Assembly (NCBI GenBank): GCA_903832665.1
Contig: CAILCG010000024.1
Location: 1-64,000, forward strand
DNA: 64,000 bases
Reading direction: 5' to 3'
Origin: an uncultured Methanomicrobiales archaeon
GTDB taxonomy: Archaea; Halobacteriota; Methanomicrobia; Methanomicrobiales; Methanospirillaceae
The notes below the pieces were generated by a model, which did no database searches, was not told where the DNA came from, and was given only the letters and a program-made list of their open reading frames with translations. Position numbers and translations under genes: made by a program. Positions 45,775-55,597 of the stretch are shown one piece after another. Positions within the stretch are counted from its first letter, which is position 1. Each line of letters starts with the position of its first letter.

Positions 45775-46650
45775 TCAAGTAATTTCCGGTTCTTTGTTAT
45801 TGGGGCTGATTTCCTGAATATTTTTGTCATCGCTTTCCAGCAAAAGGCTAGAGGGGGGATGCAAAATGGTTTCATCCATCGGGATGTTGACATTTGGGGG
45901 TACTGATGGATTATTTTCTGTTGACGCGACCTCCGTTATTGCTATCGTTCCGGTAATGTCGGGAAGGTCCTCCATTTTCTCCTTGAGTGCCGGTTCTGTG
46001 GGTTTGGTATTCGGAGATGATACTTCACCGGATTTTTTTCTTCCCCGTGTTTTTTTCGGTATGGGGATATTCGTCTCTTTAACATCCGGCAATTTCCTTA
46101 TCGCATTCTCTTCTCCATCAGGCCGGATATTTCCCGGTTCTGTGGAATCCCCTCTTGTGCGGAGAATTGTTTTTGCGGCCTCTCCCACGCTTCGCATGAC
46201 TTTGGTGATTCGATCTTCTATATCGATCTCTTCATCGATATCCAGGGTGGTCCCTTCAACTTCGAGCAAAAATCGTGCTACTTCACTAGCCTCAAAGAGC
46301 AGATCGTCCAGTTCGTCCGTAGTGAAAAACCCACACATTGCGCCGTAAAAAAACGTGGCGCTTGATTTGCGGACCTTCTTCTTAAAGGAGTTCCGCGCCT
46401 GGTTTACGGCCTGGGGGGTGTAGGTCTCTTCCATAAACGGTACGAGTTCGGGCAGATGATTTCCAATGAACGTCATCTCTGCCCCCCCGGACGTGCGGAA
46501 ATCGGTACACAATCGTGCGAGTGCCCATTCCCGGGCGGTGATGTAGGTCCTTTTGCGCAAAAACTGGTTTACCTTTCGGTAAGTTGCTCCATTTACTTTT
46601 TTAAATTTTTTATATTTGTTAATCTCCTGCTGGATATTTGCGCTTTCCAT
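45775..46650 (-). CDS. DUF5806-family protein with acidic C-terminal extension
   Basis: A 291-residue soluble protein. Residues about 8-160 match what I recall as the DUF5806 family of Euryarchaeota (INKYKKFKKVNGATYRKVNQ, TYITAREWALARLCTDFRT, ELDDLLFEASEVARFLLEVEG). The remainder is a low-complexity Pro/Glu/Ser tail, probably disordered. A basic patch near KRTRGRKKSG could touch nucleic acid. The function of the family is not established. It heads the unit with mobB and glmM. Confidence 0.65.
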   Translation of the reverse strand: MESANIQQEINKYKKFKKVNGATYRKVNQFLRKRTYITAREWALARLCTDFRTSGGAEMTFIGNHLPELVPFMEETYTPQAVNQARNSFKKKVRKSSATFFYGAMCGFFTTDELDDLLFEASEVARFLLEVEGTTLDIDEEIDIEDRITKVMRSVGEAAKTILRTRGDSTEPGNIRPDGEENAIRKLPDVKETNIPIPKKTRGRKKSGEVSSPNTKPTEPALKEKMEDLPDITGTIAITEVASTENNPSVPPNVNIPMDETILHPPSSLLLESDDKNIQEISPNNKEPEIT

Positions 46651-46737
46651 TATTGCCCTCCTATGAATAATTGGTTTATTGCTTAGGATATTGCTTAGGA
46701 TTATTCTTCTTCAAGAGAGTTGTTCATTTGGCTACTT

Positions 46738-46755
46738 AGTATATAGCGCTATAAG
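46738..46755 (-). promoter_or_regulatory. Promoter with perfect palindrome upstream of the DUF5806 unit
   Basis: TATAGCGCTATA (46742-46753) is a perfect twelve-base palindrome placed in a TATA-like context (CCTTATAGC and TATATAC on the minus strand), about 90 bases upstream of the gene start. It may be a TATA element overlapped by an operator. A related CTTATAGTGCTA occurs before tRNA-Gln at about 53290. Confidence 0.35.
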
Positions 46756-49700
46756 GTTTATTACAATTTAACATTACGTCGGATGTAGTTGTTCAGATTC
46801 CAGAATTAAATGGCTGTTAAAACCGGTTCAAAAAATTGATTTTGGCTGTTTTTTAGGGGCTGATTTAATCCGTTATAATTACCGGATAATTGGTGTGTGG
46901 GGGTTTCCATGTTTTTCCCTTTACGGGGGTCCATAAAAGAGGCTCGGGTATTTTAAATGGTATTAAAAGGCAACTCTGTTGTGGCACTATGAGTTGCGTA
47001 TATTTTCAGTGAATGAAGTAATGGGTATTGTTGCGTGAGTGGGAAATTAATGACTTCTTTTTTCATTTGATCTATTGGCCGCTCAACCAATTATCCACAA
47101 AATCTGCGTGTCCCCTTGGTGGCATAAGAGAGAGTTAATTCAATAATTTTATTTTTCCCGAATGTATGGTTCAAATCTCAACATCAAGGGTTGTGGGTGC
47201 TCATGGGGACCATCAAAATCACGCTCTCCAAATTTATTTATCAGCGATGGGCTGGAAGTCCATATTTTTATTTTAGAATGGACTAGCCATAGAATTTGAG
47301 ATTCGCATAGTGCTTGGTGTGTACTAGATTTTTATCGGTAGATCTTATTTGGGCTAAACAAAAAAAAATGCGAATAAGTTCCTTTTTTGATATAGCATCA
47401 TATGGTTTATTGTAAAATTAAAAATATTCTCTCATCTTTTTAAAAATGGCAAAAATGAACGTATTTTTAGATAATATTCCTAAAATGAGCGCTTTGCTGA
47501 TTTCCCATCGTTTGAATATTTCTCCAATTAACGCATTGATAAGATCGAAAGTAAATAGCTTTACAAAATATTTTTCAGGATCAAAATAAGGTTTCGGCCT
47601 GATTCCAATGACCTTAGATTTCTCCATCCGAATGATCTGGCCATGATTTGTCGATATTTTCCGATATTTTCCGGAAAACATATGATTCGTGCCGATATCG
47701 GATAAATTACTGATTGAGATTCAAAATCCTCATTAATCAAATTACTAATTCGTTCAGAATCGAAGTTTTATCCATGACATAAAACTTCGATTTTTATCCC
47801 GATGAAATGCTCTGTTGAAATCATCGTTCTCCTGTTACTTGCTTGCCCTCTACGATAGGTGGGAGGGGGACCTCCATTTCGGAAGGTCTTTTCGATCTTA
47901 CGACGTTATCGTTATAGGTAGGGATGCCCGAGCGGCGGGGACGGAAGCACGAAATTCATGCCCCATAAGAGCGACTCCTCAATACTCCGCAAGGATTTCT
48001 TCAACATACGATGAAGTACACGATTATGACCGGGGCTATTTTAGTGTCATGTCAACGACGAATTGTGATATATAACATAAAAAGAGAGATCTGGTCTGAA
48101 TCGAAAGAGAGCGTCGTTTTGGGATAGTCCGTGGAGGATCTTTCCCGGCTCTGAAATAAGATCTGCCACAATCCGTCGTGAAACCTGGCGAATCATTCCC
48201 ACAACTGACATTATAATTTTTTTCTAATCCGTCATGAATGAACGTGTTTTTCAAAAATAGCTTGTTTAAGATATTTTGCAGGATTTTTTTTAGAAAATTT
48301 ACAAGTGAGTGGAATATTGAGAGATCTCATGAGATGGCAATTTGTATCTCGATACGGTCCCGGAAATTTCGGTAGCGAGCTCCGAGGTATTCTCCAAAAA
48401 AGTACGTGAGAATTGAGTATGAGTAAAATCCTCTCCGAATAGCGAGAGAAATATTCGGCACGTCAGTAAACATAGATCATCCTGGCATATTGTCAGAAAA
48501 CGAATAGTATGATCAGGGAAGAAGGTGCGCAGCTTGGTTTGGTTTGCCATACCTTTTACGAATTGCAACCCGCTATTCCGGCAACTCAGAGTCGCGACAG
48601 TGCCTCCAGAATCATAAAATCCACCCACTCTTTATCACCGAGAGAAATCATGCCATAAGGAAAATTATGACGCTATTTTTTCCATGGTTCCAATTAAAAA
48701 AAACGCAATTTTTTTATTAAAAGTTTTTTTTCCCATTTCTAAAAAAAATACTACTCCACAAAATGAACAAAAATTACGGGAAATTATTGAAAATTGGCAC
48801 CACCTGGCCTGTTTTATCCCGAATTTTTTAGGGAAATTTTGCCTTGTAGTGTTTGACGTCGACTCAATTGATTCTTATTATTTTTTGATGAAACCCAACC
48901 AAATTGCCGTTTTTAGATTATTTATCTCTGTCCGAAATGAATTAAATTCCTTTCAGGATTATTACCGTTTTTGCACATATGGATTTCCCGATGGAATGTT
49001 TTTTTATATATTTTTCAAAACTATCTTGATTGAATGTAATCCTTTCATAAATTTTGATCTCAAAGCTGACGGCCGGTGACAGATCAGAATCAGGTCTATC
49101 CTTAGATTGCGATTTACGGTCCAATAATCTATTTTGTGGGGTGTCGCATATGATCTTCTTTATTTATTATGGCAGGGAATATGCCGAAAAAATTTACTTC
49201 AGTTTCCTGAAATACCCGGGCTCTCAACTACATATTTTAAAGAATATCATCGTCAGATGATCATTTTGGGCGATAAAAAAAATGATGAACAATTATTGAC
49301 GGTATAAACAAAATTTTGATCGTAAAAAACACCCAAAAATATCGATATCCTCAAATATGTTTTCCGAAAAAAGGGATTGACGAAGGATGATTATGGTAGT
49401 TGAGTAATTTTTCCTTTGTGTTGTGAGTATTCTCTGGAAAAAATGAAATCCAATTGCATCGATTGTTGAATTTTTTTTTATTTTTTTTGAGGACTGAAAT
49501 TCGTACTTAAAATTTTTAAGATTGGTTCTCTCTCCTGATTCTTGATTCCGATGATCATGTTTTGAGACTTGTATCAGATTAAAATCCTCAATTTTATCCC
49601 GATATCAACAGATCATAAGAGGGAGTCCACCAAAATTTAAAAATTTCTCTGGTCCGATATATTCTCCCTGTAAGAAAAAATTTTACTAATCGGCCTTTCC

Positions 49701-50042
49701 AAAAAAAACCTGTGACAGAAAATAAAGGCCTGGCTTTTAGCCAGGTGTCCTGGCTCTGGATGTCCGATTGATTCATCGACGGTAATATCTTCAAACAGCG
49801 ATAGTGGTGCTTTTTGTCCACGATCGTCAATGTGTTGGGGTAATGGACCCTCGCGAGGGAAAAAATGCTGTTTTTAGAATATTTTATTCATTCCATTTCA
49901 TAATTATTTGTTCTATTTTCTCTGGGCTTTCGTGGATTTTCCGGTTTGAATAAATACAGAATCTTTTCTTGTTTTAATTAATTTTGATTGTTGAAAATAA
50001 TTCTCTATAAATAAAATGGCAAAAAGGGTCGGATATTTAAAC

Positions 50043-50066
50043 TTCGCAGAATAGGTATTCTACGAA
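50043..50066. promoter_or_regulatory. 24-base near-perfect palindrome upstream of the recombinase gene
   Basis: TTCGCAGAATA and TATTCTACGAA are inverted eleven-base arms with a GG centre and one mismatched pair. The palindrome lies just after a TATA-like ATATTTAAA (50033-50041), covering the expected start site about 36 bases before the ATG. It could be a repressor operator, or a recombination site of dif type, though a dif site normally has a six-base spacer between its eleven-base arms. Confidence 0.5.
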
Positions 50067-50101
50067 AACCTTTAATTATTCGAGCAAAGATAGAATAGAG
50101 C

Positions 50102-51016
50102 ATGGAAAGCGGGTATTTCTCGGAGTGGCTCAAAAGTTACCGTAATTATCTTCGGATGCGCAATTACTCCCCCCGCACGCTCGATAGTTATGAGCAGGTG
50201 ATCAAACACTTCGCGTACTATGTCTGGCTTCGGAGACATACCGAAGTAACAAAACTGGTTATCTACTGGAAGGATTTTGAGAACGCCCGTCTCGATACCG
50301 GTGTAGAAGTCGCGCCCCTGATGGTGACCGATTATCTCTCGTTTGTCTCTTCCATGAGAACTTACAAGCCAAAGACTCTCCATCGCGTCATCTCGACGAT
50401 GAGTTCGTTCTATCGTTTCCTCTATACCCAGGGGGCTGTCAGTTCAAACCCTCTGATGGGTATCGAACGACCGCGGATCAAACAACAGGACGTGAAATAT
50501 CTCAAGCACAGCCAGGTGCTCAGGCTGATCGATTCCATTGAGGATCCACGGGACAAACTGATCGTCCGGACCATCTACGCCACGGGTGTTCGCGTGTCAG
50601 AACTGTGCGGAATGAATGTTGATGACGTGGATTTTGATGAACATACTATCCGAATCAAGGGGAAAGGTGACAAGATTCGGATTGTTTTTGTTGACGACGA
50701 CACGCTTGCGGACATCCTTAAATTTGTGGGCAATCGTATTGTCGGACCGCTCTTTATTGGGCAGCAGGGTAAGCACATCTCCTCGCGTGCAATCCAGCAT
50801 ATTTTCAAACATTATGCCCCCAATGGAATAACCCCTCACAAGATCCGTCATAGTTACGCCAGTGAGCTGTACAAGCGTTCAAAAAATCTCCGGGTGGTCC
50901 AGGAGAATCTCGGTCATACATCCATCAAGACGACTGAGATTTATCTCCATACTGACATTGACGAACGCCGTCAGGTCTACCAGCAGTTCTTCCCCCTCTC
51001 AAGGCCGAACGAATAA
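50102..51016 (+). CDS. xerA: Tyrosine recombinase, XerA type
   Basis: A 304-residue archaeal XerA-like recombinase that resolves chromosome dimers at a dif site, or acts as an integrase. The N-terminal core-binding domain (about 5-112) is followed by the catalytic domain. All active residues are visible: Arg164 (GVRVSEL), Lys near 188 (GKGDK), His246 and Arg249 (PHKIRHSYA), His272 (LGHTS) and Tyr281 (TTEIYLH). It is isolated within gene-poor DNA and has no associated element genes, which favours a housekeeping XerA over a mobile integrase. Confidence 0.9.
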   Translation: MESGYFSEWLKSYRNYLRMRNYSPRTLDSYEQVIKHFAYYVWLRRHTEVTKLVIYWKDFENARLDTGVEVAPLMVTDYLSFVSSMRTYKPKTLHRVISTMSSFYRFLYTQGAVSSNPLMGIERPRIKQQDVKYLKHSQVLRLIDSIEDPRDKLIVRTIYATGVRVSELCGMNVDDVDFDEHTIRIKGKGDKIRIVFVDDDTLADILKFVGNRIVGPLFIGQQGKHISSRAIQHIFKHYAPNGITPHKIRHSYASELYKRSKNLRVVQENLGHTSIKTTEIYLHTDIDERRQVYQQFFPLSRPNE

Positions 51017-52718
51017 AAAATTGATTTCGATCGTTCAGTTGCAACAGCAGGTGGAATAGCTGTTATTTCCCTCTTTTTTTTTAAAGAAAAATATTCGTGA
51101 GAGCCATTTTTTTAGCATTTCATGCTCATGAGCTGACTGAAAGTACCTAGTTGTTTCCTTCTCCTGGGATTTCACCGCTCACTCCCGGGAGTTATCGATT
51201 GGCCGGTCGCTGCTGCAGAAATTCCTGGATTCATTCGAAAGCCGGGTTACTGTTGTGAATTTCCCTGAAGGAGTTATTTTTATCAGGGGATACCGGGGGA
51301 TTCTGCAGGGATGTTGGGGTGCTTTAGTAGTCACTTCGTACTGGAGGTCCGAGTGTTTTCAGTACCACTAGCCGTACTGCAGGGAATTCTTTAATGGCAT
51401 TGACCATTATTTCTTTTTTGGATAAACGCGCAAAAATCTCCCTATTTCTTTGTTTAACCCTCAAATCGGTGAATTCTGATTTTGTGGCCCCCTCTATGAT
51501 TCTTAACATAAACCGTATGATGCTATACAGTAATCTTGATTTTTTGTCTTTGATTTTGTTGAGGTAAAACGGGATGACTTGGCTTGCAGTTTGCAGCAGG
51601 TACGGAAAAAAATTCAGGCTGGGTGGTAAATTTTAAAATTTTGTGGACCAAAGAAATTTTCTGATTCATCTGGCACAATATCTCCCGTGCTATTCCTGTA
51701 CCGGGTGGGCTCTTCCGGATGTCCTGATGGCCGGGTATCCCCGATTGTGCAGATTTGATGATAATCCGGGCGGTAACCCGCCATGACCCCGGTCTCGGAT
51801 TATGCCGGGATACCTGGGAGAAATTTATCGAATCCCCCGCGATCCCTTCACTTCCTTGCGCAGTATTCTGCCTGGACCCGTGCACCGGAATTATTTTTGG
51901 GGTCTCGTTAAAACTACGCGGGAAGGCCGGGGGTAACGGGAGCCACTCCTCTTTTGTAGTGAAAGAGGTAGTTTTGAAGGGGGAATGGGGCTGCAGTTAT
52001 GGGTGGGATAAGGCGGTCCGGCATATGAGATTGGAAATTTCTCGATACGCAGATCAAATCCATCCCGTTTTCAGGGATTGGAAATACATAACTCAAATAT
52101 TTTGTTAAATCTAATCTCTTAAGTTAAACCGCAGATTCAAATTTAATTTTTCAATCTTATCTAATTTTACTTTATACCATTTTTGGATTCAAATTAATTG
52201 GATTATCCAATTTTATGAAGTGATTTTTTACCAAAAATCTTATTTGTTTCAAATATTTATATTCATTCTCTGGGATTATGTTGACCAATCAAATGTTTGA
52301 GGAAAACTAATTCAAGACGTTAATTTGCCCGGGATCTGATTATTTCAATTTTTTTACGGTACGTAATTTATAATCATCCGATTCTTTCGAATTCATTCTT
52401 TTCGTCCCGCAGAGATTGTTTTTATTTCGGCAAATTTACCTCATTCAAATATGATCAAATATTGTGGAAATGTTTGTTTGTATGAGGACAATTCACATAT
52501 CCAATTTAACTTCTCAAAATGATGTAACTTTTTCATCGTAATGACTTAACTATATAATATTTTCGCAATTCCAATTACTGACGTATTTCTCTTAAAAATC
52601 CAATTTTTACCCATTCAGAACTTTACATGTACGCAATTTCCAATTATCTGTTCAGTACCATTCGCCGGTATTCTGATGAAGATACTTTCAAATCACAAAA
52701 AATCCAATATTTCCCCAT
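51017..52718. other. AT-rich stretch with short decayed frames
   Basis: No gene is supported. A 61-codon minus frame at 51324-51509 has protein-like composition and may be a remnant. Frames at 51523-52108 are not convincing. From about 52110 onward the DNA becomes strongly AT-rich and carries repeated TCCAATT motifs, described separately. Confidence 0.5.
52196..52709 (+). repeat. Array of TCCAATT motifs
   Basis: TCCAATT occurs at 52206, 52500, 52570, 52599 and 52639, and as TCCAATA at 52703. The first copy is half of the perfect inverted repeat AATTGGA-TTA-TCCAATT (52196-52212). Copies at 52570 and 52639 share a longer context (CGCAATTCCAATTACTG and CGCAATTTCCAATTATCTG). The last five lie within 210 bases before the next gene, all in the same orientation. 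Confidence 0.5.
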
Positions 52719-53174
52719 ATGCCAAAAGCCCATAAAAGAAAATACGAAAAAATAGACGAGGCCGAGATCGAACTTGTCGTACAATGTAATGACAGTCATG
52801 AATTTTACGAACGGTACCGGCAGGTATTCCCCACTAAGAAGAAAGGTATCGACAGCATCAGTAAAATCTGGAAACGCCGCAGTGAATTCTTAAAAAAAAT
52901 CCAGCCTGAAGAACTGCCCCTTGAAATTCCGGTTGGCTCAACATCCCGGGAGATTGAGAATCTCATCATTGCACAAAATAAAATTCTTATTGAAATGTCC
53001 AGCGTGATGAAGGAACAACTCAAAGCGAGCAGGGATATCCTGGCACATCTTTCGAAACCTGCCCCAAAACCCGAAGAGCCTGTTTCAAAACACCACGAAA
53101 GGATACCGGAACAAAAAGAGCCGGTCAAAAAAGCCTGTCTAGATAAGCCTGCAGAGATTATGATTGGATCCTGA
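52719..53174 (+). CDS. Small basic protein of unknown function
   Basis: A 151-residue soluble protein. The N-terminal part (1-65) is basic and helical (KAHKRKYEKIDEAEIELVV and KKGIDSISKIWKRRSEFLKK), which could bind nucleic acid. The middle (about 75-115) is a likely coiled coil, and the C-terminus is a Pro/Glu/Lys-rich linker. I recognise no family. It is flanked on both sides by TCCAATT-type motifs, so it may bind or be controlled through them; this is inference only. Confidence 0.6.
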   Translation: MPKAHKRKYEKIDEAEIELVVQCNDSHEFYERYRQVFPTKKKGIDSISKIWKRRSEFLKKIQPEELPLEIPVGSTSREIENLIIAQNKILIEMSSVMKEQLKASRDILAHLSKPAPKPEEPVSKHHERIPEQKEPVKKACLDKPAEIMIGS

Positions 53175-53208
53175 AATACTATTTTTTTTAACGGCGTTTT
53201 AAAACCGA

Positions 53209-53242
53209 TCCAAAATTATCTGGATTGTTCCAAATTATTCTG
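53209..53242 (+). repeat. Two further TCCAA-TTATCTG-like copies
   Basis: TCCAAAATTATCTG (53209-53222) and TCCAAATTATTCTG (53229-53242) lie just after the 151-residue gene and resemble the extended copy TTCCAATTATCTG at 52638-52650. They are 20 bases apart start to start, on one face of the helix. Confidence 0.4.
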
Positions 53243-53368
53243 ACCCCTGTCAGTCTTGATTCGTAAATCCCATTGACTGCGACGCTAGTCTTATAGTGCT
53301 AAAAAGCATACAGGATATAGCATTTTTCTCAAGGAAAAATGTCGGGTTTAAGTTCCCGTAATCCAAAA

Positions 53369-53441
53369 ACCCCCGTAGTGTAGCGGTCAATCATGCAAGC
53401 CTTTGGAGCTCGCGACACCAGTTCGAATCTGGTCGGGGGTA
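53369..53441 (+). tRNA. tRNA-Gln (UUG)
   Basis: A 73-base cloverleaf. The acceptor ACCCCCG pairs with CGGGGGT, the discriminator is A, and the T-arm is ACCAG-TTCGAAT-CTGGT. The anticodon loop CTTTGGA gives anticodon TTG. The D-stem GTGT/ATGC has G.U pairs. The anticodon stem CAAGC/GCTCG has an A.C mismatch at the second pair (28-42). Overall sequence agrees with archaeal tRNA-Gln. A TATA-like CTTATAG lies about 80 bases upstream. Confidence 0.88.
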
Positions 53442-53592
53442 TTGACCATCTTCAGGGTCTTTTTTGCAGGTTCTCAATTGAGTGGATGTGAGGACCTGTG
53501 TTCTCCACAATTGCCCGGCTAGCTCCATTGAAACCCGGGAAGATCAGGAATTTTTCGTTTTTAAAAAATCCAGAAATCACTCATCAGTAACT

Positions 53593-53639
53593 CCCGGATA
53601 ATTTCCGGGAAAAATTATCTTGAAAAAAAATTAAAAAAA
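53593..53639 (-). terminator. Terminator of the fum-kor-suc operon
   Basis: On the minus strand, directly after the sucD stop, come two T-runs (TTTTTTTAATTTTTTTT, 53639-53622), the usual archaeal termination signal. A hairpin CCCGG-AAATTAT-CCGGG (53609-53593) follows. Confidence 0.55.
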
Positions 53640-54515
53640 TCAGCACCCGCAAAAGAGCTTCCGGACCATATCCGGAATCTCAGAGGGTCGGGATGCAACC
53701 GGAACACCGTTCTTTTTCAGCCGGGCAATCTTGGACCGGGCATCGCCTTCACCGCCCTCCACGATCGCACCCGCGTGCCCCATCCGCTTGTCGGGTGGTG
53801 CCGAGATGCCGGCGATATACGCAACAATCGGGAGGTCGGTGCATTTCGCTCCCTCCTCTTCCAGGTTGCCGCCCACTTCCCCAATCAGCACAACCGCCTT
53901 GGTCTGTGGATCGTTCTCGAACTCTTTAAGCACGTCCACAAAGGTCTGACCGATGACCGGGTCGCCGCCGATCCCGACCACCGTGCTCTGGCCAATGCCG
54001 GCCCGGGTGAGTTCGTCCACAACTTCGTACGTCAGGGTCCCGCTCCGGGAAATAACCCCAACATTCCCGCGTGAAAACAAGCCCGCCGGCATGATTCCCA
54101 TCTTCACTTCGCCCGGCGAGAGGAGCCCGGGGCAGTTGGGGCCGATGACCGCAGATCCCTGCATGGTCGCGTACGCGATTGCCTTCATCGTGTCATGCAC
54201 CGGGATGTGTTCCGTGATGCAGACGATCGTCTCGATACCGGCATTCGCTTCCTCCATGATCGCGTCGGCTGCCGCACCCGCGGGGACAAAGATAACGCTG
54301 GCCCCGATATCGTGCTCGCCCATCGCTTCCTTCACGGTATTGTACACCGGCACGCCGTGCACCTGCAGGCCGCCCTTGCCGGGTGTGACTCCCGCAACAA
54401 CGCCCCGGCCCCCGACTTCGCGGGCATAATTGTTCATGAGCCCGATGTGGAACTCGCCCTGCTTGCCCGTGGCTCCCTGCACGAGAATGCCGGTCTTCTT
54501 GTCACCGTAGATCAT
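53640..54515 (-). CDS. sucD: Succinyl-CoA synthetase, alpha subunit
   Basis: A 291-residue alpha subunit. It binds CoA through the N-terminal Rossmann fold (VQGATGKQGEFH) and carries the phosphohistidine in GHAGAIVEGGEGDA (about 246-259). The GPNCPGLLSPGEVKMGIMP segment is also conserved. In this operon it works in the reductive direction, making succinyl-CoA for the Kor complex. Its ATG overlaps the sucC stop (ATGA). Confidence 0.96.
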   Translation of the reverse strand: MIYGDKKTGILVQGATGKQGEFHIGLMNNYAREVGGRGVVAGVTPGKGGLQVHGVPVYNTVKEAMGEHDIGASVIFVPAGAAADAIMEEANAGIETIVCITEHIPVHDTMKAIAYATMQGSAVIGPNCPGLLSPGEVKMGIMPAGLFSRGNVGVISRSGTLTYEVVDELTRAGIGQSTVVGIGGDPVIGQTFVDVLKEFENDPQTKAVVLIGEVGGNLEEEGAKCTDLPIVAYIAGISAPPDKRMGHAGAIVEGGEGDARSKIARLKKNGVPVASRPSEIPDMVRKLFCGC

Positions 54516-55597
54516 CTGGTCACCTCGACTGCTTTCTTGACCACAAGGTCCATGGTCGGGAGCATCTCGTAACCCTTCTCGGTCAGGAGACGCCGGCCCT
54601 CTGCCTCGTTCGTGCCCGCGAGCCGGACGATCACTTTCTGGGAGATATCGGCGTCGATGATGCCTCTCGCTACTTCATCGCACTTGGTGATGCCGCCGAG
54701 CAGGTTCACCACGATGACCCTGACCGTAGGGACGCTCGCAACAAGCCGCACCGCATGCCTCACCCGCTCGCTCTCGGCGCCGCCGCCGACATCAAGGAAG
54801 TTTGCCGCTTTCCCTCCATAGAATTCTATCAGGTCCAGCGTCGACATCGTGAGCCCGGCACCATTGCCGATCACGCCGATCGCCCCGTCGAGTTCCACGT
54901 ACGAGAACCCGTGTTTCTCTGCTTCGCATTCGCGTTCCGTGAGATCGCGGTTGACCGTGAAACCCTGCCGCCCGAGCGCATTGTCGTCCACAATGATCTT
55001 CGCATCTGCGGCAAAGATTCCCAGGGGGGTCGTGACGAGCGGGTTGATCTCGGCGAGCAGGGCATCCTTCTCCAGGAAGACCCGGTAGAGCTTGTTGATG
55101 ATCGGCATGATCTCTTTCGGGGCTTTGCCCGCAAGCTCCCGGAGCATGAAGGGTGGGAGGTCCCGCATGAGGGGGTTGGCGATCACTCTTCGGATCGCGG
55201 AAGGATTTTCCTTTGCCGTGATCTCGATGTCCACGCCGCCCTCTTCCGTGAAGAGGATGAGCGGCTGCTTGCTGGCGCGGTCGACCGTGATCGAGAGATA
55301 ATATTCGTGCTGGATATCGAGCCGCTGCTCGGCAAGGATCTCTTTGACCGGGAGCCCCTTGATCTCTTTTCGGAAGAGTTCCTCTGCGGTCTCGACGGCC
55401 GACTTCCTGTCCGCCATCAGGATACCGCCGGCCTTGCCCCGGCCGCCGACATCCACCTGGGCCTTTAAGACAATCTTGTCGCCAAGCGCATCGAGATGTG
55501 CCGGTAATTCTGCTGCGGTACGGATCAGGAATCCTGCCGGGACGGGGATCCCGAACTCCCTGATGACCATCTTTGCCTCATGCTCACGTAACTTCAT
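54512..55597 (-). CDS. sucC: Succinyl-CoA synthetase, beta subunit
   Basis: A 361-residue ATP-grasp beta subunit. MKLREHEAKMVIREFGIPVP opens the family. KAQVDVGGRGKAGGI holds the nucleotide lysine loop, and EINPLVTTP plus GGIT(K)CDEVARGI belong to the C-terminal flavodoxin-like domain. The ATG at 55597 follows GGGAG within the korC end and gives the normal N-terminus; the longer frame from 55624 would add a spurious tail. It overlaps korC by 14 bases. Confidence 0.96.
   Translation of the reverse strand: MKLREHEAKMVIREFGIPVPAGFLIRTAAELPAHLDALGDKIVLKAQVDVGGRGKAGGILMADRKSAVETAEELFRKEIKGLPVKEILAEQRLDIQHEYYLSITVDRASKQPLILFTEEGGVDIEITAKENPSAIRRVIANPLMRDLPPFMLRELAGKAPKEIMPIINKLYRVFLEKDALLAEINPLVTTPLGIFAADAKIIVDDNALGRQGFTVNRDLTERECEAEKHGFSYVELDGAIGVIGNGAGLTMSTLDLIEFYGGKAANFLDVGGGAESERVRHAVRLVASVPTVRVIVVNLLGGITKCDEVARGIIDADISQKVIVRLAGTNEAEGRRLLTEKGYEMLPTMDLVVKKAVEVTR

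Larger units (their letters stand above)
46651..50101. other. Long AT-rich stretch without supported genes
   Basis: About 3.4 kb in which the open frames are short, AT-driven and unlike the neighbouring proteins. A more GC-rich, structured patch lies at about 47840-48060. It has a hairpin GGAGG-GGGGA-CCTCC near 47861-47875 and the near-palindrome GCACGAAATTCATGC near 47947-47961. That patch could encode a non-coding RNA but matches no RNA family I can name. CCAATTATCC-type words occur in opposite orientation at 46884-46893 and 47087-47096. Confidence 0.5.

Noticed and set aside
47925-47998. Possible class II tRNA (Leu/Ser) gene
   Set aside because: Only a D-arm-like word is present. There is no matching acceptor stem, anticodon arm or T-arm, so a tRNA is not supported.
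48684-49079. 131-codon plus-strand open frame
   Set aside because: Composition is driven by AT-richness (Phe/Ile/Lys/Asn), with no ribosome site and no recognisable motif.
50102-51016. Recombinase as part of an integrated virus or plasmid
   Set aside because: No attachment-site duplication, structural or replication genes are found around it; the tRNA-Gln downstream shows no repeated 3' end in the window.
51324-51509. 61-codon minus-strand frame with protein-like composition
   Set aside because: No family, promoter or ribosome site could be supported; may be a remnant but is not called as a gene.
51755-52108. 117-codon plus-strand open frame
   Set aside because: Starts mid-sequence without signals, has unlikely composition, and overlaps another equally weak frame on the other strand.
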